From the NCBI GenBank assembly GCA_031289015.1, contig JAITQG010000018.1, positions 1 to 48,627 of the forward strand: a stretch of 48,627 bases of DNA, written 5' to 3'. The notes beneath the pieces were generated by a model that was given only the letters and a program-made list of their open reading frames with translations, was not told where the DNA came from and did no database searches. Below are positions 24,952-34,989 of the stretch, one piece after another; the first letter of the stretch is position 1, and every line of letters starts with the position of its first letter. Made by a program: the position numbers and the translations under genes. This DNA is from Lactobacillaceae bacterium. GTDB taxonomy: Bacteria > Bacillota > Bacilli > Lactobacillales > Lactobacillaceae.

Positions 24952-24983
24952 GGAACGCTTGGGTATGTAAGCGTTTTCTTTTT
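24952..24983 (+). terminator. Terminator after the regulator gene
   Basis: GAACGCTT and AAGCGTTTTC pair around GGGTATGT, followed by a T run. The stem words also resemble half of a cre site. Confidence 0.65.
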
Positions 24984-25012
24984 GGCGTAAAATATGCTAT
25001 TCTGTATACGTT

Positions 25013-25023
25013 GTTTAGTAAAC
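25013..25023. promoter_or_regulatory. Operator-like palindrome before galK
   Basis: GTTTAGTAAAC resembles a GTTTAC/GTAAAC operator with a one-base shift. It lies 85 bp before the galK start, near TATTCT, a weak -10 at about 24999. Binding by the local regulator is a guess. Confidence 0.4.
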
Positions 25024-25107
25024 TATTGCTAAATATTTTGTTGGCTTACCTGAAAATAGGTTGCCCGCCCAATATAATTGAAAACTAACAGAGAATGAGG
25101 ATTTATC

Positions 25108-26283
25108 ATGCCTGAAGAAATTTATACAACGCTAACCAAGACCTTCACTGAAAAATTTGGTCAAGCGCCGGCGCATCGTTTCTTTTCACCCGGCCGCATC
25201 AATTTAATTGGCGAACATACCGATTATAACGGTGGCTATGTCTTCCCGGCCGCCATCACCTTGGGCACATATGGTGTCGCAGCCAATCGGACTGATAATT
25301 TGGTGAAACTCTACTCTCTCAACTTTGCTGATCAAGGCGTGATTGAGTTTGATATTAATGATACTAATCATTTACCACATGGTTCATGGGGTAACTTTGT
25401 CAAAGGGGTCATCATTGCCATGCGTGGCTTCATGAACGAATTTGACCACGGGTTTGAATTAGTCATTTCCGGTGATTTACCAAATGCGTCTGGCCTATCT
25501 TCTTCATCTTCACTAGAGTTATTAATCGGCGTCGTCTTAAAGCGCCTGTTTAACCTACCAATCCCCCGTCTCCAAATGGTCGTGAGCGGCCAACTTGCCG
25601 AAAATGGTTTCGTCGGTGTCAATACTGGCATCATGGATCAATTCGCCGTTGGATTTGGCGAAAAAGACAAAGCTATTTACATGGACGCCAACTCGTTGGA
25701 TTATCAAATGGTGCCCGTCGAACTTGGCGACTATGTCATCGTCATCATGAATACCAACAAGCGCCGTGAACTGGCCGATTCAAAATACAATGAACGCGTC
25801 GCTCAAACGCAAGAAGCACTCCATCGTTTACAACAAAAATTTGATATCGTTGCATTAGGCAAAATCGATCCGGCCACGTTTGATGCCAACACCGCCTTGA
25901 TTGGTGATGAAATTTTGATTAAACGTGCCCGCCATGCCGTCTACGAAAATGAACGGACCAAAGAAGCGGTAAGCATTTTAAAGGCGGGTGATTTAGTTGA
26001 ATTTGGTAAGTTGTTAAACGCTTCCCATGAATCACTCAAAACAGATTATGCAGTTACTGGCATTGAATTAGACACCCTAGCTGAAACGGCCCAACAAGTG
26101 CCGGGTTGCCTTGGTGCCCGGATGACTGGGGCCGGCTTTGGTGGCACGGCAATTGCCTTAGTCCACAAAGACGCCGTGGAAGAATTGGAAAAGACCGTTG
26201 GTGAACGTTATACCACGGTTGTCGGCTATGCACCTTCGTTTTATGTGGCATCAATCGGTGATGGTGCTAAGGCCCTCGACTAG
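25108..26283 (+). CDS. galK: Galactokinase
   Basis: A 391-residue cytoplasmic kinase that makes galactose-1-phosphate from galactose and ATP, the first committed step of the Leloir pathway. All GHMP-kinase hallmarks are present: GRINLIGEHTDYNGG (about 28-42), the phosphate-binding loop LPNASGLSSSSS (about 126-137), GIMDQFAVGFG with the catalytic aspartate, and the C-terminal GARMTGAGFGG. The length is standard. It is followed after 33 bp by galT, so the two are co-transcribed. Confidence 0.96.
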   Translation: MPEEIYTTLTKTFTEKFGQAPAHRFFSPGRINLIGEHTDYNGGYVFPAAITLGTYGVAANRTDNLVKLYSLNFADQGVIEFDINDTNHLPHGSWGNFVKGVIIAMRGFMNEFDHGFELVISGDLPNASGLSSSSSLELLIGVVLKRLFNLPIPRLQMVVSGQLAENGFVGVNTGIMDQFAVGFGEKDKAIYMDANSLDYQMVPVELGDYVIVIMNTNKRRELADSKYNERVAQTQEALHRLQQKFDIVALGKIDPATFDANTALIGDEILIKRARHAVYENERTKEAVSILKAGDLVEFGKLLNASHESLKTDYAVTGIELDTLAETAQQVPGCLGARMTGAGFGGTAIALVHKDAVEELEKTVGERYTTVVGYAPSFYVASIGDGAKALD

Positions 26284-26316
26284 CCCGTTAACCGCTCGTG
26301 ATAGAAAGGAGCAGGC

Positions 26317-27783
26317 ATGAATACCGCAAATCAATTTGCCGACCTAGTAATAAAAGCTGGCTATACATTCCAACCGCTCGATAAATTATATTTAGTTAAT
26401 CAAATCTATGCGCTAGTAGGGACTGAGCATCAGCAAGCTGGCGTTGAACAACCCACTGACATTTTGGCTGTGCGCGATGCTTTGATTGAAATTGCCGTCT
26501 TAAATAAGCAAATTGTTGATGATTTAACAGCGCGTGAAATTTTAGGTTCGCAATTAATGGACCTCCTCGCCCCCACGCCAAGCCAAATTAATCAAACCTT
26601 CCAAACCAATTATCAAATTGCTCCGCGCACAGCGACTGATGCATTTTTTAAATTTGCCAAGGACACTGATTATATTAAAACGCGCGCAATTGCCAAAAAC
26701 ATCGCGTATTTGACGCCGACTGAATACGGCCAATTAGAAATCACCATTAATTTATCAAAGCCCGAAAAGGATCCCAAGGCAATTGCGGCCGCTGGTAAAG
26801 TTAAATCGACGACCTACCCCATGTGTGTCCTGTGTATTGAAAATGAAGGCTACCTGGGGCATTTAGGCTGGCCGGCGCGCAGTGAACATCGCATTATTCG
26901 CTGGGATTTGGCGGGTGAAACTTGGGGCATCCAATATTCGCCATACGCCTATTTTAACGAACATGCGATTTTCATTGCTCCCAAGCACCGCCCCATGCAT
27001 ATTGATGCTATAACCTTTAAAAATTTATTGAGCTTAGTGGCGGCCTTCCCGGATTATTTTGTCGGCGCCAATGCTGATTTACCAATTGTTGGTGGTTCAC
27101 TATTAAGCCACGATCATTACCAAGGCGGCCGGCATACTTTCCCGATGGCCCAAGCCCCAATTGAACGCACATTTAACTTGCCAAGCTTTGATGCTGTTAC
27201 AGCAGGCGTCGTGAAATGGCCCATGTCCGTCATCCGCCTAGCCAGTTCTGCCATTGATGAATTAGTGGCTGCTGCAGACCACATTTTGACAACTTGGCAA
27301 AGCTATTCACACCCCGAATTGAACATCCAAAGCGTTGATAAAAACGGCATTTTGCATCATACAATAACACCGATAGCGCGCTTTAGGAACAATCAATTCG
27401 AACTGGACTTAGTCTTGCGCGATAACAATACCAACGCGCAATATCCGGATGGTATTTTCCATCCCCATCCTGCTGTCCAACATATCAAAAAAGAAAACAT
27501 TGGCTTGATTGAAGTCATGGGGTTAGCTATCTTACCAGCCCGCCTCAAAACTGAGTTATTAGAGGTTGAACGGTACTTACAAAATCAACCCAACACGCTT
27601 ACCCCACAACATAAACCTTGGGCCGACGAACTAAAGGCTATTTACTCAGCTGAGCAAGATGTCCATGAATTTGTGCAACAGGCCACTGGCCAAGTTTTCG
27701 CCCAGGTCTTGGCCGATGCCGGTGTCTTCAAACGCGACACAGTTGGCCAAACAGCCTTCGATCAATTTATTATGACTTTATAG
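26317..27783 (+). CDS. galT: UDP-glucose--hexose-1-phosphate uridylyltransferase, class II
   Basis: A 488-residue enzyme that exchanges UMP between UDP-glucose and galactose-1-phosphate. It belongs to the Firmicutes class II GalT family, as shown by its length and by YPMCVLCIENEGYLGH, a FNEHAIFI stretch, and the active-site region GGSLLSHDHYQGG. AAGGAG precedes the ATG. It is the second gene of galKT and ends at a strong terminator shared with the convergent BspA gene. UDP-galactose epimerase (galE), needed to finish the pathway, is not in the window. Confidence 0.95.
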   Translation: MNTANQFADLVIKAGYTFQPLDKLYLVNQIYALVGTEHQQAGVEQPTDILAVRDALIEIAVLNKQIVDDLTAREILGSQLMDLLAPTPSQINQTFQTNYQIAPRTATDAFFKFAKDTDYIKTRAIAKNIAYLTPTEYGQLEITINLSKPEKDPKAIAAAGKVKSTTYPMCVLCIENEGYLGHLGWPARSEHRIIRWDLAGETWGIQYSPYAYFNEHAIFIAPKHRPMHIDAITFKNLLSLVAAFPDYFVGANADLPIVGGSLLSHDHYQGGRHTFPMAQAPIERTFNLPSFDAVTAGVVKWPMSVIRLASSAIDELVAAADHILTTWQSYSHPELNIQSVDKNGILHHTITPIARFRNNQFELDLVLRDNNTNAQYPDGIFHPHPAVQHIKKENIGLIEVMGLAILPARLKTELLEVERYLQNQPNTLTPQHKPWADELKAIYSAEQDVHEFVQQATGQVFAQVLADAGVFKRDTVGQTAFDQFIMTL

Positions 27784-27785
27784 TC

Positions 27786-27825
27786 CAAAAAACACTTGCG
27801 CCACAGCGACGCAAGTGTTTTTTCA
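27786..27825. terminator. Bidirectional terminator between galT and the fourth BspA gene
   Basis: AAAACACTTGCG and CGCAAGTGTTTT form a perfect stem with T runs on both strands. Confidence 0.85.
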
Positions 27826-27832
27826 TTGATGC

Positions 27833-29488
27833 TTATGAACCCGCAGTTTGAATGTTAAAGGTCACTATATCACTATAACTACCGGCGTATTTAAATTGGT
27901 GACTGGCATCAGTTAATTGGGCAGCTAGTTCAACTGGATCCGGCGTTGTTTCGCCATTTGCCTCAAAGCTAATTTGATCACCTGCAGACAACACAGCAGC
28001 CCCGTCATTGGCTTTTAATGTATATGCTGCCCCATTAGTATCACCTGGCTGAGAAAGCTTCCAGGCGGCTGACGTGGCAAAAATATGGATAAAGCGATTA
28101 TCAAACGGCAATTTTGGATTAGCACTCAAAGTAACAAACCCAGTTCCAGCCGTATTTGCAGTAGGAATGGCGATGCTGGTTGGAATCGTAATGGTATAAC
28201 TAGGTTGCAACGAATAGCCAACCGTAGTGCCCGTATTTGTCCCTTGCCAGATATATGTATCAGTCGCGCCGGCTTGATGATTAGTAGCTAAATATTCTGC
28301 CGCAAATTCATTCCCAGTGGGGTTCGCATCAGTCCCGCCAGTCTTATGTAGCCATAATGTAGAATTCACTTCAAAGCTATTATTATAGTTGGTCCCGATG
28401 CTTGGATCTGGTAGGTTTGGATTATCATCCAACCTGAAATTCGGCCCCAAAATTAATTTCCACATTGATGTCATTCCATAAAACATTGCATCGGTTAGGT
28501 CTTGATCGGTCTTGGAAACGAAATTTGTCAGGTCCAAAGTAGTTAGCTTTGTCATATTTTTAAACATATACGCCATGTCATGCACATTGGCGGTATTAAA
28601 ATGACTGACATCCAAACTCGTCAAGTTTTCAGTACCCTCAAACATCGCCACCATCTCGGTAACTTTGGCTGTGTTAAAATGACTTACATCTAGGCTGGTG
28701 ACATTCCTCATGCCTGCAAACATCTCACTCATATCGGTAACTTCAGCCGTATTAAAATTACTGACATTCAAATATGTTAACCTTTCGACATCATTAAACA
28801 TATTACTCATGTTGGTAACTTTTGAAGTATCCCAATTATCGACACCTAACCCCGTCAAGTTCTCACACCAAGCAAACATGTAGCCCATATTCTCTACGTT
28901 ACTAACATTCCAAGCACGTAAATCTAACGCATTCAAACTGTGACAGTTATAAAACATGTTTTCCATGTTGGTAACCTGGGACGTATTCCACCCAGATACA
29001 TATAGCTGCGTAAGTGACGTACAATTATCAAACATCTCATACATATTGGTAACATGCGATACATCCCACTCATCATCGAGGTTCAACGTAGTCAAACTTG
29101 AACAGCCTGCAAACATGCCAGCCATATTTGTGACGTTTGAAGTGTCAATGTTGTATTCCCCATCAATCCTTTTCAAATTAGAACACACCGCAAACATACC
29201 ACTAGAATCAGCAGGCAACACAGTTTTTCCACCATAATCGTCCCCCGCAAATTCAATTGTTTCGACCCCGCTTAACCCAGTATCATATTTAAAACTGGTT
29301 GGTAAATTACCAGTAGAGACCTTCAAAATTGTGCCATCAGAACTGTAATCCCAGACTGCATCCCCCTCGGCAGCTTGGGCAACTTGTTGCATGGCTGGGA
29401 TAATCGCCCCGGCAAATGGGCAAAATACACCGCCCAATACCACACTCATTAAAACAAGGGCCCGAATGGCTTTTTTATGTATTTTCAT
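27833..29488 (-). CDS. Secreted BspA-like LRR protein with WxL-like C-terminal module
   Basis: A 551-residue secreted protein. Seen: signal peptide (MKIHKKAIRALVLMSVVLGG to VAQAAEG); a beta leader (WDYSSDGTILKVSTGNLP); about nine BspA/DUF285 repeats (about 100-345; VTNMEDMF-type and SLDVSHFNTA); a link; and a 125-residue C-terminal module (about 425-551) with AWKLS and IVTFNIQTAGS. There is no membrane helix or sorting motif. It is a close paralogue of 29684-31345, from which it is separated by a terminator and its own promoter region with the shared motif at 29604-29622. The module may hold the protein on the wall (see findings). Confidence 0.8.
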   Translation of the reverse strand: MKIHKKAIRALVLMSVVLGGVFCPFAGAIIPAMQQVAQAAEGDAVWDYSSDGTILKVSTGNLPTSFKYDTGLSGVETIEFAGDDYGGKTVLPADSSGMFAVCSNLKRIDGEYNIDTSNVTNMAGMFAGCSSLTTLNLDDEWDVSHVTNMYEMFDNCTSLTQLYVSGWNTSQVTNMENMFYNCHSLNALDLRAWNVSNVENMGYMFAWCENLTGLGVDNWDTSKVTNMSNMFNDVERLTYLNVSNFNTAEVTDMSEMFAGMRNVTSLDVSHFNTAKVTEMVAMFEGTENLTSLDVSHFNTANVHDMAYMFKNMTKLTTLDLTNFVSKTDQDLTDAMFYGMTSMWKLILGPNFRLDDNPNLPDPSIGTNYNNSFEVNSTLWLHKTGGTDANPTGNEFAAEYLATNHQAGATDTYIWQGTNTGTTVGYSLQPSYTITIPTSIAIPTANTAGTGFVTLSANPKLPFDNRFIHIFATSAAWKLSQPGDTNGAAYTLKANDGAAVLSAGDQISFEANGETTPDPVELAAQLTDASHQFKYAGSYSDIVTFNIQTAGS

Positions 29489-29544
29489 GTTGGTTACCCT
29501 TTCTGTTGCTTCATTTTTTACATATTTAGCTTAATTTTAATTTC

Positions 29545-29622
29545 ATTGTACCGTTTGAGTTTGCGTATTTTTGGATTGATATCTGACCCCAACCCAGAAC
29601 ATTTTAAGATTTTATGAGCACC
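29545..29622 (-). promoter_or_regulatory. Upstream region of the fourth BspA gene with the shared motif
   Basis: On the minus strand, GGTGCTCATAAAATCTTAA (29604-29622) lies 54 bp before a TACAAT -10 (29545-29550) and 116 bp before the start codon. No -35 is evident. Confidence 0.6.
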
Positions 29623-29641
29623 GTACATGATAGCGGATTTA

Positions 29642-29676
29642 AAAACACTTAAGTCGCTCAACTCAAGTGTTTTATG
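29642..29676 (-). terminator. Terminator of the fifth BspA gene
   Basis: AAAACACTT and AAGTGTTTT pair around a 14-base loop, with T runs on both strands. It lies just after the stop codon at 29684. Confidence 0.7.
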
Positions 29677-29683
29677 CTAGTTA

Positions 29684-31345
29684 CTATGAAGCCGCGGTTT
29701 GAATATTAAACGTAACAATATCCTTATACAAACCGGCATATTTAAAACTGTGGGTTGGATCAGTTAACTTAGCTGCGATTTCAATCGGTGTTGGAACAAT
29801 TTCCCCATTCGCTTCAAAATCAAGCGTCGCCCCTGCTGACAAGTTTGTTGCCCCACCGTTTGCTTTTAGAGTATATGAAGCACCAATCGCATCCTCTGCT
29901 AACGTTAATTTCCAAGCAGGCGAGCTGGCCGAAACATGAATAAAGCGCTTTTTAAATGGTAATTTAGGATTGGCACCCAGGCTAACTTCGCCCGTCCCCG
30001 CTGTATTATTATCAATAATGGAGATACTGGTGGGAATCGTAATCGTATAACTGGGTTCAACCGTGTATTCCACGGTCGTACTTAATGCACCTTGCCAGAT
30101 ATATGTATCGGTACTACCGTATTGATGATCATTGTTGATGTCTTCAGCAGCAACTTCTGTCCCGGTCGGATTAATATCCGTCCCCCCGGTCTTCTTTAAC
30201 CATAACGTCGAATTAACTGACATCCCGTGATTATAGTTTGTCCCGAGCACTGGCACTGGAATCGCTGCCTCGCCATTTTCATCACTGCCTAATAGATAAT
30301 TGGGGCCTAATGTAAGTTTCCACATGGACGTCATCCCTTGCAACATATTTTCAGTTAAAATACTGTCTTCTGTGGAAGCAAAATTACTTAAATCCAAAGT
30401 TGTCAGCCCTGTCATGCCACTAAACATGTATGCCATATTTAGTACGTTGGCGGTATTGAAGTGGCTGACATCTAGTTGCGTCAAACTTGAATCACCATTA
30501 AACATGCCCTGCATAGTTGTTACTTGCGCGGTATTAAACGAACTAATATTCAGGTTGGTTAAATTATTCATGCCATTAAACATCGCACGCATACTACTAA
30601 CGTTAGCTGTATTAAACGAACTCAAATCCAATGTCGTCAAACTGTTCGTATTAGCAAACATACCATTCATATCACCGACTTTAGCGGTATTCCAGTTGGC
30701 TAGATTTAAACTGGTCAAACTCCTACAGCTCGAAAACATCAGGTACATGTTGTCTACTTTAGCCACGTTCCACGTACTGAGATCCAATGAACTTAAGCTA
30801 CGACAATCATAAAACATACTTTCCATGGTAGTGACAAGAGTAGTATTCCAAGTATTGATACCTAAAGTGGTCAGCCCAGTGCATCCAAAAAACATCCCAT
30901 ACATGTTGTTAACATGCGAAACATCCCAAGAATTCAGATCTAATGCTTCCAACCGACCACTACCTCTAAACATGTCTTCCATGGTGGTGACTTGTGATGT
31001 ATTAAAGCGATTCAACCCATAGATGTTTTTCAAATAAGAACACGAAGCAAACATTCGATAACAGTCGGCTGGGGCAACCACGTCTTGACCAGAATAACCT
31101 GCATCAAAATAAATTGTCTCAGCCAGTTTCACATTCGGATCGTTCTTAAAACTAACTGGTAAGTTGCCAGAATACACTTTTAAAGTTTTTGACTCTGAAT
31201 TATAATCCCACGTCGCATCACCAGTCGCTGCATGCGCAATTTGTTGTATGCCTGGGATTACCAAGTTTGCTAGCGGACAACAAATCCCGCCCAAAATCAC
31301 ACTCACCAACAGCATGGCGCGCAATGCCTTTTTATGTATTTTCAT
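29684..31345 (-). CDS. Secreted BspA-like LRR protein with WxL-like C-terminal module
   Basis: A 553-residue secreted paralogue of the protein at 27833-29488: signal peptide (MKIHKKALRAMLLVSVILGG to IAHAATG), a beta leader, about ten BspA/DUF285 repeats (about 100-350), a link, and the C-terminal module with AWKLT and IVTFNIQTAAS. I chose ATG 31345 because AGGGTG is properly spaced and the MKIHKK start is shared with relatives; an ATG 21 bp upstream adds a stretch without a homologue. It has its own promoter region with the shared motif, downstream of the fusA terminator. Confidence 0.8.
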   Translation of the reverse strand: MKIHKKALRAMLLVSVILGGICCPLANLVIPGIQQIAHAATGDATWDYNSESKTLKVYSGNLPVSFKNDPNVKLAETIYFDAGYSGQDVVAPADCYRMFASCSYLKNIYGLNRFNTSQVTTMEDMFRGSGRLEALDLNSWDVSHVNNMYGMFFGCTGLTTLGINTWNTTLVTTMESMFYDCRSLSSLDLSTWNVAKVDNMYLMFSSCRSLTSLNLANWNTAKVGDMNGMFANTNSLTTLDLSSFNTANVSSMRAMFNGMNNLTNLNISSFNTAQVTTMQGMFNGDSSLTQLDVSHFNTANVLNMAYMFSGMTGLTTLDLSNFASTEDSILTENMLQGMTSMWKLTLGPNYLLGSDENGEAAIPVPVLGTNYNHGMSVNSTLWLKKTGGTDINPTGTEVAAEDINNDHQYGSTDTYIWQGALSTTVEYTVEPSYTITIPTSISIIDNNTAGTGEVSLGANPKLPFKKRFIHVSASSPAWKLTLAEDAIGASYTLKANGGATNLSAGATLDFEANGEIVPTPIEIAAKLTDPTHSFKYAGLYKDIVTFNIQTAAS

Positions 31346-31388
31346 ATGTATCACCCTTGTATACACCTAATTATGTTATTTTACTTTA

Positions 31389-31477
31389 ATTGTACAAATA
31401 GAATTTGTTAATTTATCAGTTATATCCAGTTATATCCAGCCGGAATTCAGACAAATTTATGATTTAATGAGCACCAT
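31389..31477 (-). promoter_or_regulatory. Upstream region of the fifth BspA gene with the shared motif
   Basis: On the minus strand, ATGGTGCTCATTAAATCATAA (positions 31457-31477) lies 63 bp before a TACAAT -10 (31389-31394) and 112 bp before the start. Between them is a tandem TTATATCCAG pair at about 31418-31440 that is absent from the other copies. Confidence 0.6.
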
Positions 31478-31493
31478 ACCGATTGTTGGACAA

Positions 31494-31532
31494 AAAAAGC
31501 GACCCACTCGATATTCGAGCAGGTCGCTTTCA
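31494..31532 (-). terminator. Terminator of fusA
   Basis: The minus-strand arms AAAGCGACC and GGTCGCTTT are followed by seven T, with an inner CTCGAATATCGAG stem. Confidence 0.85.
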
Positions 31533-31549
31533 CTTAATTAAGTAGCTGA

Positions 31550-33667
31550 TTAGTCGTCTGACTTACCATACTTCTTAACGATTTCTTCTTGCACATTCTT
31601 AGGCACAGCTTCATAGTGATCAAATGCCATTTGGAACGTTCCACGGCCTTGCGTTGATGAACGCAAAGTTGTTGCATATCCAAACATTTCAGCCAAAGGA
31701 ACCTTACCATGGACCATCAATGCTGTTCCACGTTGTTCTTGACCTTCAATCAATCCACGACGAGCTGAGATGTGGCCCATAACGTCACCCAAATTATCTT
31801 CAGGCACAACGATATCAACCTTCATAACTGGTTCCAAGATCACGGCACCAGCAGTCTTAGCAGCTTCACGCAAAGCCAATGAAGCAGCAATCTTAAAGGC
31901 AGCTTCAGATGAGTCGACATCGTGATATGATCCATCATACAACTTGGCCTTCAAGTCAACCAATGGGAATCCGGCCAAAGGACCGTTATTCATTGATGCC
32001 TTCAAACCAGCTTCAACTGAAGGAATATATTCACGTGGCACAACTCCACCAACGATAGCGTCTTCAAAGGCAAATCCTTCACCCTCTTCATTAGGTGAGA
32101 ATTCGATCCAAACGTCACCGTATTGTCCCTTACCACCTGATTGACGCTTGAAGTATCCACGCGCTTCAACAGTCTTAGTAAATGCTTCACGATAGGCAAC
32201 TTGAGGAGCTCCAACGTTAGCTTCAACGTTGAATTCACGCTTCATACGGTCAACGATGATATCCAAGTGCAATTCACCCATTCCAGAAATCAAAGTATCA
32301 CCAGTTTCTGGGTTAGTTTCTGCACGGAATGAAGGATCTTCTTCAGCCAACTTTTGCAAGGCGTTTGACATCTTGTCTTGGTCAGCCTTTGTCTTAGGTT
32401 CGATGGCCAATTGGATAACTGGCTCAGGGAATTCCATAGACTCCAAAATCAATGGGTGATCAACATCAGTCAATGAATCTCCAGTAGTAGTATCCTTCAA
32501 ACCGATAGCGGCCGCGATATCACCTGAGAAAACTTCATCAATTTCAGTCCGGTTAGTCGCGTGCATTTGTAGCAAACGACCAACACGTTCGCGCTTGCCC
32601 TTTGAAGTGTTCAAGATGTATGAACCAGCTTCCAAAGTACCAGTGTAAACACGCATAAATGTCAAACGTCCAACGAATGGATCAGTCATAACCTTAAAGG
32701 CCAAGGCTGCGAAAGGCTTCTCATCGTCAGCCATCAAGTCGATTTCTTCATCAGTATCAGGATCGTTAGCGATATAAGGCTTAACGTCCAATGGTGATGG
32801 CAAGTAATCAACAACGGCGTCCAACATCATTTGCACACCCTTATCCTTGTAGGCAGAACCTGCAAGCACTGGGTAAAATTGCAATGACATCGTGGCACGA
32901 CGGATGGCAGCCTTCAAATCAGCTTCAGAAATTTCTTCTCCGCCCAAGTACTTTTCCATGATATCGTCGTCAACATCAGCAACGGCTTCAACCAATTCAT
33001 TGTACTTATCTTCGACCAATTGTACGTAATCGGCAGGGATCTCACGAGGTTCCCACTTTTCACCCAATTCATCGACTGGGTACAAAGCTTCCTTAGTTAC
33101 GATATCAATGATGGCTTCGAAATCATCTTCGGCACCAATTGGCCATTGAATAGCCTTAGCATTGGCACCCAAACGAGACTTGATTGAGTCAACTGACATT
33201 TGGAAGTCAGCACCCATCTTGTCCATCTTGTTAACAAAGACAATACGAGGTACTTCGTATGTCTCAGCTTGACGCCAAACAGTTTCAGTTTGTGGTTCAA
33301 CCCCAGCAGCTCCGTCCAAAACCGCAACGGCTCCGTCCAAAACACGTAATGAACGTTCAACTTCGATAGTGAAGTCCACGTGACCAGGGGTGTCAATGAT
33401 ATTAACACGGAATGGGGCCTTAGCATATTGGTCGTGGAAGCCACGCCAAACAGCAGTAGTGGCCGCAGATTGGATCGTGATTCCACGTTCCTTTTCTTGG
33501 TCCATGAAGTCCATTTGTGAAGCTCCATCATGAGTTTCACCAATCTTGTGGATCTTACCAGTGTAGTACAAAATACGTTCAGTTGTAGTTGTCTTACCAG
33601 CATCGATGTGGGCCATGATACCGATATTACGAGTACGGTTCAATGGGTATTCACGCTTGTTAGCCAT
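31550..33667 (-). CDS. fusA: Elongation factor G
   Basis: A 705-residue GTPase that drives ribosomal translocation and, with RRF, ribosome recycling. Seen: G1 [16 protein letters not shown], the switch region ERGITI, G3 DTPGHVDF, G4 NKMDK, then domains II to V, including the tip of domain IV and [15 protein letters not shown] near the end. I chose ATG 33667 because AAGGAG precedes it and the protein starts [14 protein letters not shown] like its homologues; the frame extends 33 bp upstream. It follows rpsG in the conserved rpsL-rpsG-fusA order, with a terminator between rpsG and fusA. Confidence 0.97.
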   Translation of the reverse strand: MANKREYPLNRTRNIGIMAHIDAGKTTTTERILYYTGKIHKIGETHDGASQMDFMDQEKERGITIQSAATTAVWRGFHDQYAKAPFRVNIIDTPGHVDFTIEVERSLRVLDGAVAVLDGAAGVEPQTETVWRQAETYEVPRIVFVNKMDKMGADFQMSVDSIKSRLGANAKAIQWPIGAEDDFEAIIDIVTKEALYPVDELGEKWEPREIPADYVQLVEDKYNELVEAVADVDDDIMEKYLGGEEISEADLKAAIRRATMSLQFYPVLAGSAYKDKGVQMMLDAVVDYLPSPLDVKPYIANDPDTDEEIDLMADDEKPFAALAFKVMTDPFVGRLTFMRVYTGTLEAGSYILNTSKGKRERVGRLLQMHATNRTEIDEVFSGDIAAAIGLKDTTTGDSLTDVDHPLILESMEFPEPVIQLAIEPKTKADQDKMSNALQKLAEEDPSFRAETNPETGDTLISGMGELHLDIIVDRMKREFNVEANVGAPQVAYREAFTKTVEARGYFKRQSGGKGQYGDVWIEFSPNEEGEGFAFEDAIVGGVVPREYIPSVEAGLKASMNNGPLAGFPLVDLKAKLYDGSYHDVDSSEAAFKIAASLALREAAKTAGAVILEPVMKVDIVVPEDNLGDVMGHISARRGLIEGQEQRGTALMVHGKVPLAEMFGYATTLRSSTQGRGTFQMAFDHYEAVPKNVQEEIVKKYGKSDD

Positions 33668-33739
33668 TGTGAAAAATTCTCCTTGATTATATTCGGTCAA
33701 AAACAGACCGCTTAGTTAAAATTATACCGCAAATAAAGA

Positions 33740-33777
33740 AAAGTGACTACAACCAAAAATGGTGTAGCCACTCTGCT
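33740..33777 (-). terminator. Terminator or attenuator between rpsG and fusA
   Basis: The minus-strand stem AGTGGCTACACC/GGTTGTAGTCACT is followed by TTTTC. It would limit read-through from rpsL-rpsG into fusA, which then needs a promoter of its own. Confidence 0.7.
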
Positions 33778-33779
33778 GA

Positions 33780-34250
33780 TTACCAGCGGTAGTGCGCAAA
33801 GGCACGGTTGGCTTCAGCCATCTTATGCGTATCTTCACGCTTCTTTACAGCTGCGCCAGTATTGTTGGCAGCATCCATAATTTCCTTAGCCAAACGTTCG
33901 TCCATTGTGTGTTCCCCACGCAAACGTGAGTAAGACACCAACCAACGAAGTCCCAACGTCACACGACGAGCTGGGATAACTTCGACAGGAACTTGGTAGT
34001 TAGAACCACCGACACGGCGAGCCTTAACTTCCAAGACAGGCATGATGTTATTCATAGCCTCTTCGAAGACGGCCAATGGTTCTTGACCAGTAGCTTCTTT
34101 AATGCGATCAAACGCATTGTACAAAATAGTTGAAGCAGTTCCGCGCTTACCGTCTTGCATGATACGGTTAATCAAACGTGAAACAAGCTTTGAGTTGTAA
34201 ATTGGATCAGGCAGAACTTCAGCCTGCTTAGTATAACCCTTACGTGGCAT
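33780..34250 (-). CDS. rpsG: Ribosomal protein S7
   Basis: A 156-residue 30S protein that nucleates folding of the 16S rRNA head domain. It starts [23 protein letters not shown] and ends [14 protein letters not shown], the full length and sequence signature of bacterial S7. AGGGAGG precedes the start; it lies 19 bp after rpsL. Confidence 0.97.
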   Translation of the reverse strand: MPRKGYTKQAEVLPDPIYNSKLVSRLINRIMQDGKRGTASTILYNAFDRIKEATGQEPLAVFEEAMNNIMPVLEVKARRVGGSNYQVPVEVIPARRVTLGLRWLVSYSRLRGEHTMDERLAKEIMDAANNTGAAVKKREDTHKMAEANRAFAHYRW

Positions 34251-34269
34251 TTTATATGTCCTCCCTTAA

Positions 34270-34686
34270 TTACTTCTTCTTTGGACGCTTTGCACCGTAC
34301 TTAGAACGGCTTTGCATACGACCATCAACACCGGCAGTGTCCAAGGCTCCACGAATAATGTGGTAACGAACCCCAGGCAAATCCTTAACACGTCCACCAC
34401 GAATCAAGACAACTGAGTGTTCTTGAAGGTTGTGACCGATACCAGGAATATATGCCGTAACTTCGATAAGATTTGACAAACGCACACGGGCGTACTTACG
34501 CAAAGCTGAGTTAGGCTTCTTAGGTGTCATTGTTCCGACACGAGTAGCGACCCCACGCTTTTGAGGCGCAGGAGCATTTGTTTGCTTCTTTGCTTGTGAG
34601 TTGTATCCGAAGTTCAATGCAGGTGCAGTTGACTTCGTGCTCTTTGACTTACGAGGCTTACGAACCAATTGGTTAATTGTAGGCAT
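34270..34686 (-). CDS. rpsL: Ribosomal protein S12
   Basis: A 138-residue protein of the 30S decoding centre. It carries the loops [17 protein letters not shown] and [19 protein letters not shown], where streptomycin-resistance substitutions arise; the lysines there are the sensitive form as far as can be read. The first gene of rpsL-rpsG, with a promoter about 160 bp upstream and a long leader. Confidence 0.97.
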   Translation of the reverse strand: MPTINQLVRKPRKSKSTKSTAPALNFGYNSQAKKQTNAPAPQKRGVATRVGTMTPKKPNSALRKYARVRLSNLIEVTAYIPGIGHNLQEHSVVLIRGGRVKDLPGVRYHIIRGALDTAGVDGRMQSRSKYGAKRPKKK

Positions 34687-34874
34687 GTCTAAGAGTCCCC
34701 TTTCAGTTTAGTTAATTATAGTCCACAACTCCGGGCGTATCGTTTAATAAGCCAGAGATTGCAGCTGATTTAGCGGCTTGCCAATGTCAGTTCAGCACGT
34801 CTCGCGAACTAACGCGGACACCAACTGTTTTTAAGCACAAAGAATATACTATCATCTTCCTAACTTTGATGCAA
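34687..34874 (-). promoter_or_regulatory. rpsL promoter and long leader
   Basis: On the minus strand, TTGCAT (34869-34874) and TAGTAT (34846-34851) are exactly 17 bp apart. The leader of about 155 nt holds a GC-rich stretch (about 34775-34825) that could fold. A second TATAAT lies at about 34716-34721 without a good -35. AAAGGGGA precedes the ATG. Confidence 0.65.
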
Positions 34875-34989
34875 CCCTTTTATGCAAATTAATGCCGTTT
34901 TAACGGTCTTTGATTTGCAAACAATTCCGGGCGTGTCATTTTCAACACTTTGCCCCTTTACTGGCATCTTCTTTAATGGAGGGCCTTAC

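Noticed and set aside
8338-31366. Regular repeats as a possible CRISPR array
   Set aside because: The repeats are coding (25-residue BspA units), have no unique spacers of constant length, and no cas gene is present.
34725-34940. Similar stretches AACTCCGGGCGTATCGTTT and AATTCCGGGCGTGTCATTT
   Set aside because: Only about 17 of 20 bases match and there is no further copy or context; chance or a minor relic.
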